A DNA stretch of 13,632 bases from Chloroflexia bacterium (GTDB lineage Bacteria; Chloroflexota; Chloroflexia; Thermomicrobiales; UBA6265): assembly GCA_030430125.1 (NCBI GenBank), contig JAUIGA010000041.1, positions 1 to 13,632 on the forward strand. Direction: 5' to 3'. Shown here in pieces: positions 6,886 through 13,295 of this stretch. A program made the position numbers and the translations under genes. The first letter of the stretch is position 1. Every line of letters starts with the position of its first letter. Under the pieces are notes generated by a model. It ran no database searches and was not told the origin of the DNA. It worked only from the letters and a program-made list of their open reading frames with translations.

Positions 6886-6914
6886 AGTATCCAGAACATC
6901 TGTTCTTGTGTCAA
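6886..6914 (-). promoter_or_regulatory. Promoter of the VOC gene with an operator-like palindrome in the spacer
   Basis: On the minus strand a perfect TTGACA -35 (6909-6914) is followed after exactly 17 bp by GATACT (6886-6891, four of six -10 matches). The spacer holds the perfect palindrome AGAACA-TC-TGTTCT (6893-6906). Transcription would begin near 6880, giving a leader of about 85 nt to the start at 6793. A dimeric repressor bound there would block RNA polymerase. The core GAAC-N4-GTTC has the form of the Gram-positive LexA (SOS) box, but the regulator is unknown. Confidence 0.6.
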
Positions 6915-6916
6915 GG

Positions 6917-7147
6917 GGGCACAGATCCGGGACGGCCAGTGAGAAATTCACGTCTTCAATCACAGGGATGGTCAGGCCGGGGCCAGAGACTGTCGAAGGA
7001 TGCCCGGACGGGTGCGTAGGGGTCTGCTGGCGCTTCGCAATGAACAGTGCCGGGGACCGGGAGCTCGCCCCACTGTGGGGTGAGCCTGCATGTCCACGGG
7101 GAGGGGATGCACTTCCGGTGTATTCCCTGATGTCCACCGTGCACACC
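6917..7147. other. Non-coding stretch with a hairpin at 7063-7085
   Basis: No reading frame here has a credible start, ribosome site or recognisable protein sequence. The one clear structure is a short-loop hairpin: GCTCGCCCCA (7063-7072) pairs with TGGGGTGAGC (7076-7085) around CTG, with one G-T wobble. The wobble is G-U only in plus-strand RNA and C-A in minus-strand RNA. The hairpin lies just upstream of element copy B. Confidence 0.4.
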
Positions 7148-7324
7148 CGTAGGGGGCGTCCTTGCCGGCGCATCCGTCATCTCCCGTCACACGGTTCCGC
7201 GCGGACAATGGCGTCCCGTCACCGTCCACCACGGCATTCGAAGGTGTGTGCAGCGTGCGGGAGGCCATTGCCCGCGCCGATGTTGATCTTGCATCGCGCC
7301 GGCAGTGCGGGCAAGCGCCTCCTC
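7148..7324 (+). repeat. Dispersed structured element, copy B (candidate ncRNA)
   Basis: This is the second copy of the element at 18-250, in the same orientation and again downstream of a minus-strand gene's 3' end. It starts CGTAGGGG, has CAATGGCGTCCCG at 7206-7218 (58 bp after the start, against 57 in copy A), and ends in the 66-nt hairpin block (7259-7324). The helices are 7259-7264/7318-7323, 7270-7277/7305-7312 and 7278-7282/7292-7296. Compared with copy A, the six stem-position changes all keep pairing: one C-G pair becomes T-A, and the others exchange G-C or A-T with G-T. Loops vary freely. Reading frames diverge between copies and the length difference is not a multiple of three, so a protein is unlikely. 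No known RNA family is recognised. Confidence 0.55.
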
Positions 7325-7422
7325 AAACGAGCCTCTGATGTGCCGTGTGAACGCGGCCGCGTCACAACGAGTCGTACCCGGTTTCGGTCGTGATAGCGAC
7401 TCGCTTCCAGGCCGCGTGAGAG

Positions 7423-9138
7423 CTACAGCGACCCAACAGTGGCGGGGTAGTACCACGGGTCCGCACCGCCTTCGATGGTGCCATCGTTCCGGATCCGCAC
7501 GCCGGTCGGGGAGGCGAAATCGCCGGTCATGCGGCTGGGGTCGCGTAGCGCAACGTCGTGGCCGAGCCCGCGCAGCGTTTCGATGGTCGTGCTCGGCAGG
7601 TACGACGATGCCACCAACAGCGGCGTCGAAATGTCGATCACCGGGGCGTCGATCGCCGCCTGCATGGCCAGCCCGTGATCGATCACGTTCATTGCCACCT
7701 GCATGTTGTGGAACGCGATCTTGCGACCGCCGCTCGACCCGATCGCTGCCTCCGCGGCGGAGCCGGCAGACACCACCAGCGGGGCCATGTTCGAAAGCGG
7801 TACCTTGCTGCCGGCCACCGAGTTCGGCCGCCCCGGCTCCGGGTCGAACCACATCATGCCGTTGTTGAAGATCACCCCGGTGCCCGGCACCACCACGCGG
7901 CTGCCCCACGCCGCCAGCAGGGTCTGCGTGATGGACACGACGTTGCCGTCGCCATCCATCACGCTGAGGTGGGTGGTGCTGCCGTCGCGCATGTACTCCG
8001 GCACTGACGGGGCGAGATCGTGGGTGATGCCCAACGCGTCGCGCGCGCCGGCCTGGGGTTTGTGCGCCGGTCCGTCGGAAAGCTCGGCGAGCATGGCGTC
8101 GATGTATGTCTCGGAAAGGAAGGCATCCCACGGCACGTCGATGTGGTCGGGGTCGGCGAAGTAGCTGAACCGGTCGGCGTAGGCGCGCCGCCCGATCTGC
8201 GCGAGCTGATGCAGCGCCTCCGGCGCGTTGTGGCCCAGGTCGCGTATCGTGGCGCGGTCGGCAACCCGAAGCATCTGGGCGAGGGTGCTGCCGCCGGAGG
8301 GGCCACCGACGGTGTGGATGTCATGGTCGCCGTAGCGGACGGTTCGCGGTGTCGTCTCGCAGGCGTGATAGTCTCGGAAATCCTTCGCGGTGTGGGTGCC
8401 GCCATGTTCGCGCAGGTGGCTGGCGAAGGTCTCGGCGATCTCGCTCTCGTAGAACCATCGCGGTCCGTGCTCGGCGATGCATCGCAGCGTCTGCGCGAGC
8501 TCCGGATTGCGAATCACGGTGGGGAGCTGCTGATATAGCGTGACCGGTGCCCGCCCGGCATCGTCGAGATAGATTGCGGCGGTCGCCGGGAACCTGGCGA
8601 GATTGGCGATATCCCGCGCGATCATGCCGGTGGTGTGCCAGGTGACCTCGAATCCCCGTTCGGCAATGTCGATCGCCGGTGCAAGCACTTCGGCGAGGGA
8701 CAGGGTTCCGTACCGTTCCAGCGCCAGGGCCAGCCCGTCGACGGTTCCGGGGATCGCCACGGCGCGATGGCCGACAATGTTGGCGTTGTCGACGGTTGCC
8801 GGCCAGCCGAAGAGCGACGCGTCGCGTGTCGCGCTGGCGAGCGGGAACATCTCCGCTGTGGCGCCGGCGGGCGAGCGCATCGGGTACTCGATGGCGACGC
8901 TGCGTTGCTCCTTCGCCAGCCAGGCGACCAAGTAGCCCCCGCCACCGACACCGTTCATCCACGGTTCGGCGACACCGGCTGCGAATGCGGTCGCGATGGC
9001 GGCGTCGATCGCGTTGCCGCCCCGTTCGAGCATGGCAAGCCCGGCAGCCACGGCGTCGGGTGTCTTGGCGGCGACCACGCCGCGAGCGCCGGTCGTGGTG
9101 GATCGGGAAAGCTGCCAGGGGGATTGGCTGGTGGTCAT
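7423..9138 (-). CDS. ggt: Gamma-glutamyltransferase-family Ntn hydrolase
   Basis: The 571-residue protein matches the whole GGT family. The N-terminal part has GGNAIDAAIATAFA (40-53) and GVGGGGYL (63-70). The self-cleavage site is STTHLSVMD, with Thr388 as the likely new N-terminal nucleophile of the small subunit. 'NNGMMWFDPEPGRPNS' and GSSGG (467-471) follow. There is no signal peptide, so the enzyme is probably cytoplasmic, unlike E. coli Ggt. The start has AAGGA about seven bases upstream. Two substrate positions look changed. Where E. coli has Tyr-Arg (Arg114, which binds the glutamyl carboxylate), this protein has Tyr85-Pro86. The Asp433 position falls on Trp430. It may therefore act on acyl-amide substrates other than free gamma-glutamyl compounds. 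The family is certain; the glutathione role is doubtful. Confidence 0.9.
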   Translation of the reverse strand: MTTSQSPWQLSRSTTTGARGVVAAKTPDAVAAGLAMLERGGNAIDAAIATAFAAGVAEPWMNGVGGGGYLVAWLAKEQRSVAIEYPMRSPAGATAEMFPLASATRDASLFGWPATVDNANIVGHRAVAIPGTVDGLALALERYGTLSLAEVLAPAIDIAERGFEVTWHTTGMIARDIANLARFPATAAIYLDDAGRAPVTLYQQLPTVIRNPELAQTLRCIAEHGPRWFYESEIAETFASHLREHGGTHTAKDFRDYHACETTPRTVRYGDHDIHTVGGPSGGSTLAQMLRVADRATIRDLGHNAPEALHQLAQIGRRAYADRFSYFADPDHIDVPWDAFLSETYIDAMLAELSDGPAHKPQAGARDALGITHDLAPSVPEYMRDGSTTHLSVMDGDGNVVSITQTLLAAWGSRVVVPGTGVIFNNGMMWFDPEPGRPNSVAGSKVPLSNMAPLVVSAGSAAEAAIGSSGGRKIAFHNMQVAMNVIDHGLAMQAAIDAPVIDISTPLLVASSYLPSTTIETLRGLGHDVALRDPSRMTGDFASPTGVRIRNDGTIEGGADPWYYPATVGSL

Positions 9139-9407
9139 GTGTTGTCCTTGCGGAGACTATCCGGGTAATCGGGCGACGAGCCGTATCGCTGGCAGCATCA
9201 CCCAGACCCGAACCGGTGTCCACCCCCTTGCCGCCGGTACGCTGGATGCAATCCCCGTCGAAATCCGTGCGCCGCGCGCACCAGATGGCTCGCACGGGTT
9301 TGACCCCGCAAGGTTCCGGACCATACGATAACGTCGTGTGTTTCTGCGGTCGAGGCAGCGCGGTGTTGCGCGTGTGCCCGAAGCCCGTGAAACAGGAGGA
9401 TCGCTAC
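9139..9407. promoter_or_regulatory. Divergent intergenic region between ggt-like gene and the carboxyltransferase operon
   Basis: Plus-strand and minus-strand genes start from this 269-bp gap. The plus-strand side has the promoter at 9300-9329 described separately. For the minus-strand gene I find only weak -10-like sequences and will not assign one. No gene or clear repeat is present. Confidence 0.45.
9300..9329 (+). promoter_or_regulatory. Probable promoter of the carboxyltransferase-hom operon
   Basis: TTGACC (9300-9305, five of six -35 bases) and TACGAT (9324-9329, four of six -10 bases) are 18 bp apart. Transcription would begin near 9336, about 70 nt before the ATG at 9408, which is preceded by AGGAGG. 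Confidence 0.5.
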
Positions 9408-11309
9408 ATGGCAAGCTCTGCTGCGGAGGGACGCCCCCGCTCGCTGACCCTGGATGCGTTCGAGTCCGACGCGACCCTCGACGAGGTGCTTGACCTTTCA
9501 TGCCCCGGATGCGGCGCCGACCTGCTTGGTGACGACCTGTTCGATTCGCATCGTGTCTGTGGCAATTGCCAGCGTCACTTCCCGATGCGCCCACGAGAGC
9601 GCATTGCTCTGCTTGCCGACGCGAACAGTTTTGTGGAAACGAACCAGGTGCTGATGTCGATCGACCCCGTGCGGTTTGGCGATGCCGGGCAGGGTGAGAC
9701 CTCAGCCAGCGACGCCCTGGCGGAGGCTGTGGTCACGGGCGTTGCCACCTTTGGCGGTCGCGAGGCGGTCGTCATCGCAATGGACGACTCGCTGATCGGC
9801 CCGATGCTCGGCGCGGTCACCGGCGAGAAGACCCTTGCCGCGTTCGAGTTGGCGTTGCAGCGCCGGATACCCTGCATCCTGATCATCTCGGGCGGCACCG
9901 CCAGGGTCGATCCCGGCACGCTGGCGCTGGTTCAACACAATCGCCTTGCCGCGACGATGGCGCGCCTGCATGTCTCCGGTGTGCCGGTCATCGGTGTCGT
10001 CACGCACCCCACGTCCGCGTCGATGTTCCAGTCGTTGGCGAGCCATTGCGACCTGCTGGTGGCTGAGCCTGGCGCGCGCGTGGGCGGCTGGAGCGGGGTG
10101 TTCTCCAGCGAGACCGGCGATCCTTCGACCCCGGAAGACCTGATGGCGTCGGGTCTGCTGGACTCGGTCGTTAGCCGGGTGGCGCTGCGCGGGTTCCTGG
10201 GACGGCTTATGGACCTGATTCGCGGTGGCGGCCAGGGGGAAGTTCTGGCGCCGGCAGCGAAGTCGGAACCAGCGCTCCCGTCCTCGCGGGAGGCACTTGC
10301 GGCCGCCCAGCGAGACACCCGCCCCACCGCGCGCGACATCATCACGGATATCGCCTCGCTTTGGATACCGGTGCGCGGCGATCGTCTCGAACGCGACGAC
10401 GATGCGGTCATCGGAGGTATCGCGCGGGTTCGCAACACGGCGCTGGTGATTGTCGCTCTGGATCGCAAGGCCGGCCTGCCGACCCTGTCGTCAGTACGCA
10501 AGGCGACCAGGCTGGCCCGCCTCGCCGGGCACCTGGATCTGCCGTTGTTGATCCTGGTGGATACGCCGCCAGCGGCGTTGCGACGGCCGGCGACCTTCCC
10601 GGTCGGCCAGGGCGCGGCGCAACTGGCATCGGTGCTGTCGCTGCTGCCGGTTCCGGTCGTTTCCGTGGTGGTAGGCCTCGCCGCCGGCCCCCTGGGACTC
10701 GCCGCGCTGCAGGCGGACCGTGTGATCATGCAGACGAACGCGGTAATGTGCAATCTGTCACCGGAAGTGCACGGCCCGCACGTTGGGCGCCGGCGTGGCA
10801 ACGAGGAGGTCGGTACCGTCGCCCCGGCGCACGAGTGCGTGCGGCTCGGCATCGCCGACGCCGTGATCGACGAACCGAAACCGGCGGCGGATGTCGACCC
10901 CGAGAGCGCGAACCGGATGGTCGAACGGGCGGCGATTGCCGCCATCAGCGACGTCGGCGCGTCCGGCCAGCGCCGGTTGCTCGACCGGCGGGAGCTGCGG
11001 TTGCGTACACTCGGGCAATCCACGCCGGAGGGGCGCGCCGCCGCAACCCACGAGGTGATAGACCTGCAGAATTGGCAGCGGTCGCTGTCCGAGACCATCG
11101 ACGAGTGGCGGGATCGCTGGGAACAGCACCGGCCGATGGCAACGCGGAAGTCGATTCAGCGACCGGATCTCGGCGAGCTTGCGGCGCGGCTGCGGGCGCG
11201 CCGGACCGAGCTGCTCGAACGAACTGGTATTCAGGAACGGATCGCCAGCCTCGAAGTGGAGTTGCGGGCGAGACAAGGTGGTCGTGACCAGGAGTCGCCA
11301 ACAGAATGA
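9408..11309 (+). CDS. Fused AccD-AccA-like acetyl-CoA carboxylase carboxyltransferase, divergent
   Basis: The start at 9408 has AGGAGG eight bases upstream; the open frame continues 5' but without coding features. The 633-residue protein joins both carboxyltransferase halves. The beta-like part has a zinc ribbon (Cys32, Cys35, Cys51, Cys54), AVTGEKTLAAFELAL (136-150) and SGGTAR (161-166), which keeps the Gly-Gly of the oxyanion hole. The alpha-like part begins near 303 with RPTARDI, then DDDAVIGGIARV (330-341), VDTPPA (384-389) and SPE (451-453). Its usual GEGGSGG loop reads GLAAGPLG (423-430), so the key glycine pair is Ala-Ala. AccA's N-terminal helices are absent before the alpha part, but a charged helical region closes the protein (about 550-620). 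It should transfer carboxyl from carboxybiotin to an acyl-CoA, but the changes leave activity or substrate open. hom follows with an ATGA overlap. Confidence 0.82.
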   Translation: MASSAAEGRPRSLTLDAFESDATLDEVLDLSCPGCGADLLGDDLFDSHRVCGNCQRHFPMRPRERIALLADANSFVETNQVLMSIDPVRFGDAGQGETSASDALAEAVVTGVATFGGREAVVIAMDDSLIGPMLGAVTGEKTLAAFELALQRRIPCILIISGGTARVDPGTLALVQHNRLAATMARLHVSGVPVIGVVTHPTSASMFQSLASHCDLLVAEPGARVGGWSGVFSSETGDPSTPEDLMASGLLDSVVSRVALRGFLGRLMDLIRGGGQGEVLAPAAKSEPALPSSREALAAAQRDTRPTARDIITDIASLWIPVRGDRLERDDDAVIGGIARVRNTALVIVALDRKAGLPTLSSVRKATRLARLAGHLDLPLLILVDTPPAALRRPATFPVGQGAAQLASVLSLLPVPVVSVVVGLAAGPLGLAALQADRVIMQTNAVMCNLSPEVHGPHVGRRRGNEEVGTVAPAHECVRLGIADAVIDEPKPAADVDPESANRMVERAAIAAISDVGASGQRRLLDRRELRLRTLGQSTPEGRAAATHEVIDLQNWQRSLSETIDEWRDRWEQHRPMATRKSIQRPDLGELAARLRARRTELLERTGIQERIASLEVELRARQGGRDQESPTE

Positions 11310-12400
11310 AACATTTGCGTGTGATCCAGATTGGCTACGGGACAGTCGGTGGCGCGGTGATCGAGCAAATCCTCGCCCATCGCGAGCAGTGGCGCAGGCA
11401 GCTTCACCTCGACGTCTCGCTGGTTGCGTTCGGCGGGCGCGATGGCGCCGTCTGCGTCGATGTCGACCACGGGGTGAGCGACGAAGCGTGTCGGGATGGC
11501 GTGCGGGAGCGTCGCGAAGGGGGGCGACCGGCGGGGACGACAACCTCGTGGGATGCGGTCATCTACCAGGCCGCCGCCGAGGGACACACGGTGGTCCTGG
11601 ATGCCGCCGCCGGTTCCGAGACGGCGACACACGACGTGCTCGCGCTGGAGGAAGGGGCAGGCGTGGTGCTGTCGAACAAGGCACCGTTGGCGCTGCCCTG
11701 GTCCGATCCACGGGCCCAGGTGCTCTGGTCCCAGGCGCGATCGAACGGGCATCTCCGCTACGAAGCGACGGTCGGCGCCGGCCTGCCGGTGATCTCGACC
11801 CTGCACACCCTGCTCGACACCGGCGACACCATGCGCGAGATCACCGGCATGTTGTCCGGCACCTTCGGCGCGATCTTCTCGGATGTGGCGTCCGGGACCT
11901 CGTTCGCGTCGGCGGTGCGCACCGCGAAGGAAGCTGGCTTCACCGAGCCTGATCCCAGGGACGACCTCAGCGGACTCGACGTCGCCCGCAAGGCGTTGAT
12001 CCTGGCGCGTTCCTGTGGGCACCAGGTCGATCTCTCCGGTATCGCGGTGCGATCGTTTGTGCCTGACGCGCTCGCGGATGTGTCGATTGACGCATTTTTG
12101 GACGGGCTCGAAGGCATGAACGACGAAATCGCCGAGCTCGCTTCGGGAGCCACCGCAAGCGGAGGCGTGCTGAAATACGTTGCGGCCGTCAACGCTGGCG
12201 GCGAAGTTTCGGTTGGATTGCAGGGGGTGTCGACCAGCACCGTGCTGGGAGCGCTGACCGGGCCGGAGAATGTCGTCTCGTTCCGCACCGAGCGCTACGA
12301 CGACTATCCGACGGTGGTATCCGGACCGGGGGCCGGCGCGGCGGTGACAGCGGCGGGCATGGTCGGCGATATGCTGCGCCTGGGGATGATGCTGGGCTGA
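11306..12400 (+). CDS. hom: Homoserine dehydrogenase, short form without ACT domain
   Basis: The 364-residue protein reduces aspartate semialdehyde to homoserine in the threonine/methionine branch. It has a Rossmann motif GYGTVG (10-15), SNKAPLA (123-129), YEATVGAGLPVI (152-163), LSGTFGAIF (183-191) and EPDPRDDLSGLDVARK (214-229). Glu214, Asp220, Asp225 and Lys229 align by spacing with the yeast catalytic set Glu208, Asp214, Asp219 and Lys223. The C-terminus (VVSGPGAGAAVTAAGMVGD) is typical. There is no C-terminal ACT domain, so feedback inhibition by threonine through ACT is not expected. Its ATG overlaps the TGA of the carboxyltransferase gene (ATGA), so translation is coupled. A looser segment at about 43-80 is unlike common relatives. 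Confidence 0.92.
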   Translation: MKHLRVIQIGYGTVGGAVIEQILAHREQWRRQLHLDVSLVAFGGRDGAVCVDVDHGVSDEACRDGVRERREGGRPAGTTTSWDAVIYQAAAEGHTVVLDAAAGSETATHDVLALEEGAGVVLSNKAPLALPWSDPRAQVLWSQARSNGHLRYEATVGAGLPVISTLHTLLDTGDTMREITGMLSGTFGAIFSDVASGTSFASAVRTAKEAGFTEPDPRDDLSGLDVARKALILARSCGHQVDLSGIAVRSFVPDALADVSIDAFLDGLEGMNDEIAELASGATASGGVLKYVAAVNAGGEVSVGLQGVSTSTVLGALTGPENVVSFRTERYDDYPTVVSGPGAGAAVTAAGMVGDMLRLGMMLG

Positions 12401-12501
12401 GTGCGTATCCCGGCGGCGGCTGGCTCGCGCATCAATCGTCGTGTGAATCCGCGCGGCTGCCGGTCATGTCGCCGTCGGTGGTCTTCCGATCTGGCGCCAG
12501 A

Positions 12502-12558
12502 CGGCATTGCCCGCTGCGTACCGTGCCCACATCGGCCGAAGGGCGGGCGGGCAAGCCG
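12502..12558. repeat. Bulged hairpin in the convergent gap, possible third (inverted) element copy
   Basis: CGGC (12502-12505), a bulged A and TTGCCCGC (12507-12514) pair with GCGGGCAA (12547-12554) and GCCG (12555-12558). It lies between the 3' ends of hom and the DJ-1-family gene and could terminate both. It shares blocks, in order, with the reverse complement of the element hairpin: GGCATTGCCCGC and TACCG as in copy A, then ACATCGGC and GCGGGCAA as in copy B. The rest of the element is missing. Confidence 0.5.
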
Positions 12559-12587
12559 CCGCTACCATCGATTCCATCGACACCCGG

Positions 12588-13199
12588 TCACACCCGGTCC
12601 GTGGGGCGCCAGTCGTACTCCATGTACCTCGCGGTCGCGCGGGCCGCGTCTGGGCCATGCAGCCGAGCGACCACGTGCAGCGCCATGTCGATACCCGCCG
12701 AGATTCCGGCAGAGGTAATAATCGACCCTTCATCGACGAACCGGCTGGCGTCCTGGACGGTGATGGCGGGATACCCCTCCCGAAGCCGCTCGATCGATGC
12801 CCAATGGGTCGTTGCGCTGTGTCCGTCGAGCAGCCCGATCTCGGCGAAGAGGAACGCCCCGGTGCAGACGCTGGCGCGCAGCTCCGCCTCGGTGACCTGA
12901 GCGCGCAGCCAGTCGAGCAGGGTCGTGTTGGCGATCTGGCTCCTGGTGCCAAACCCACCCGGCACCACGAGGATATCGAGTGGCGGGTGGTCGGAGAACG
13001 AGTGGTGCGGTTTCACGATCATGTCGCCACGGGTGCGTATCTCGCGCCCGGACTCACCGATGGTGACGACCCTGAACAGCGGGTCGCTGTCGCCGCCGCC
13101 GTCAGCGCGCGCGACGGAAAACACCTCGAACGGGCCGAATGCATCGAGTACCTCGACATCGTCGAACAGCAGGATGCCGACGGTGCGTGTGTTGGTCAT
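12588..13199 (-). CDS. DJ-1/PfpI-family (class I glutamine amidotransferase-like) protein
   Basis: The start at 13199 is preceded by GGGGAG five bases away; ten upstream in-frame codons are not needed. The 203-residue protein has 'VGILLFDDVEVLDAFGPFEVF' at 7-27, GGFG near 81-84 and the nucleophile elbow SVCTGAFLFAEIGLLDG with Cys112. THWA (131-134) and TSAGISAGIDMALH (162-175) follow. This pattern fits the DJ-1/PfpI subgroup that includes isonitrile hydratase and the N-terminal half of AraC-type regulators. There is no DNA-binding domain here, so an enzyme such as an isonitrile hydratase-like hydrolyase is possible but not shown. The 3' end carries a 10-bp tandem repeat covering the stop codon. 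It converges on hom. Confidence 0.9.
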   Translation of the reverse strand: MTNTRTVGILLFDDVEVLDAFGPFEVFSVARADGGGDSDPLFRVVTIGESGREIRTRGDMIVKPHHSFSDHPPLDILVVPGGFGTRSQIANTTLLDWLRAQVTEAELRASVCTGAFLFAEIGLLDGHSATTHWASIERLREGYPAITVQDASRFVDEGSIITSAGISAGIDMALHVVARLHGPDAARATARYMEYDWRPTDRV

Positions 13200-13242
13200 G
13201 TCGTCTCCCCTGGCGGTGGTGCTGGTCATTTCGCGCGGATAT

Positions 13243-13275
13243 GCAAACGGGAGGGCCTTGCGCCCTCCCGTTTGC
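13243..13275. terminator. Strong intergenic hairpin, probable terminator
   Basis: A perfect 14-bp stem, GCAAACGGGAGGGC (13243-13256) and GCCCTCCCGTTTGC (13262-13275), surrounds a 5-nt loop. It begins 20 bp after the stop codon of the YugP-like gene on the minus strand. The arm ends in GTTTGCAT, so a T-run is only hinted at. A terminator here would require the DJ-1 gene to have a promoter inside the remaining 43 bp, where I find none that is convincing; read-through is possible. Confidence 0.7.
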
Positions 13276-13295
13276 AGGTGTTGCGGGTTTGCGCG

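Noticed and set aside
6972..7268. Minus-strand 98-codon frame across element B
   Set aside because: The frame shares only scattered residues with the same frame of copy A and has no ribosome site or known domain.
7209..7393. Small plus-strand frame MASRHRPP.. with a CAACG motif inside element B
   Set aside because: Copy A also begins MASR but then diverges in frame, the length difference is not a multiple of three, and there is no ribosome site. RNA structure explains the conservation better.
8679..9407. N-terminal extension of the carboxyltransferase frame
   Set aside because: The 243 extra codons overlap the ggt-like gene antisense, are Arg-rich and lack conserved features; AGGAGG precedes the ATG at 9408.
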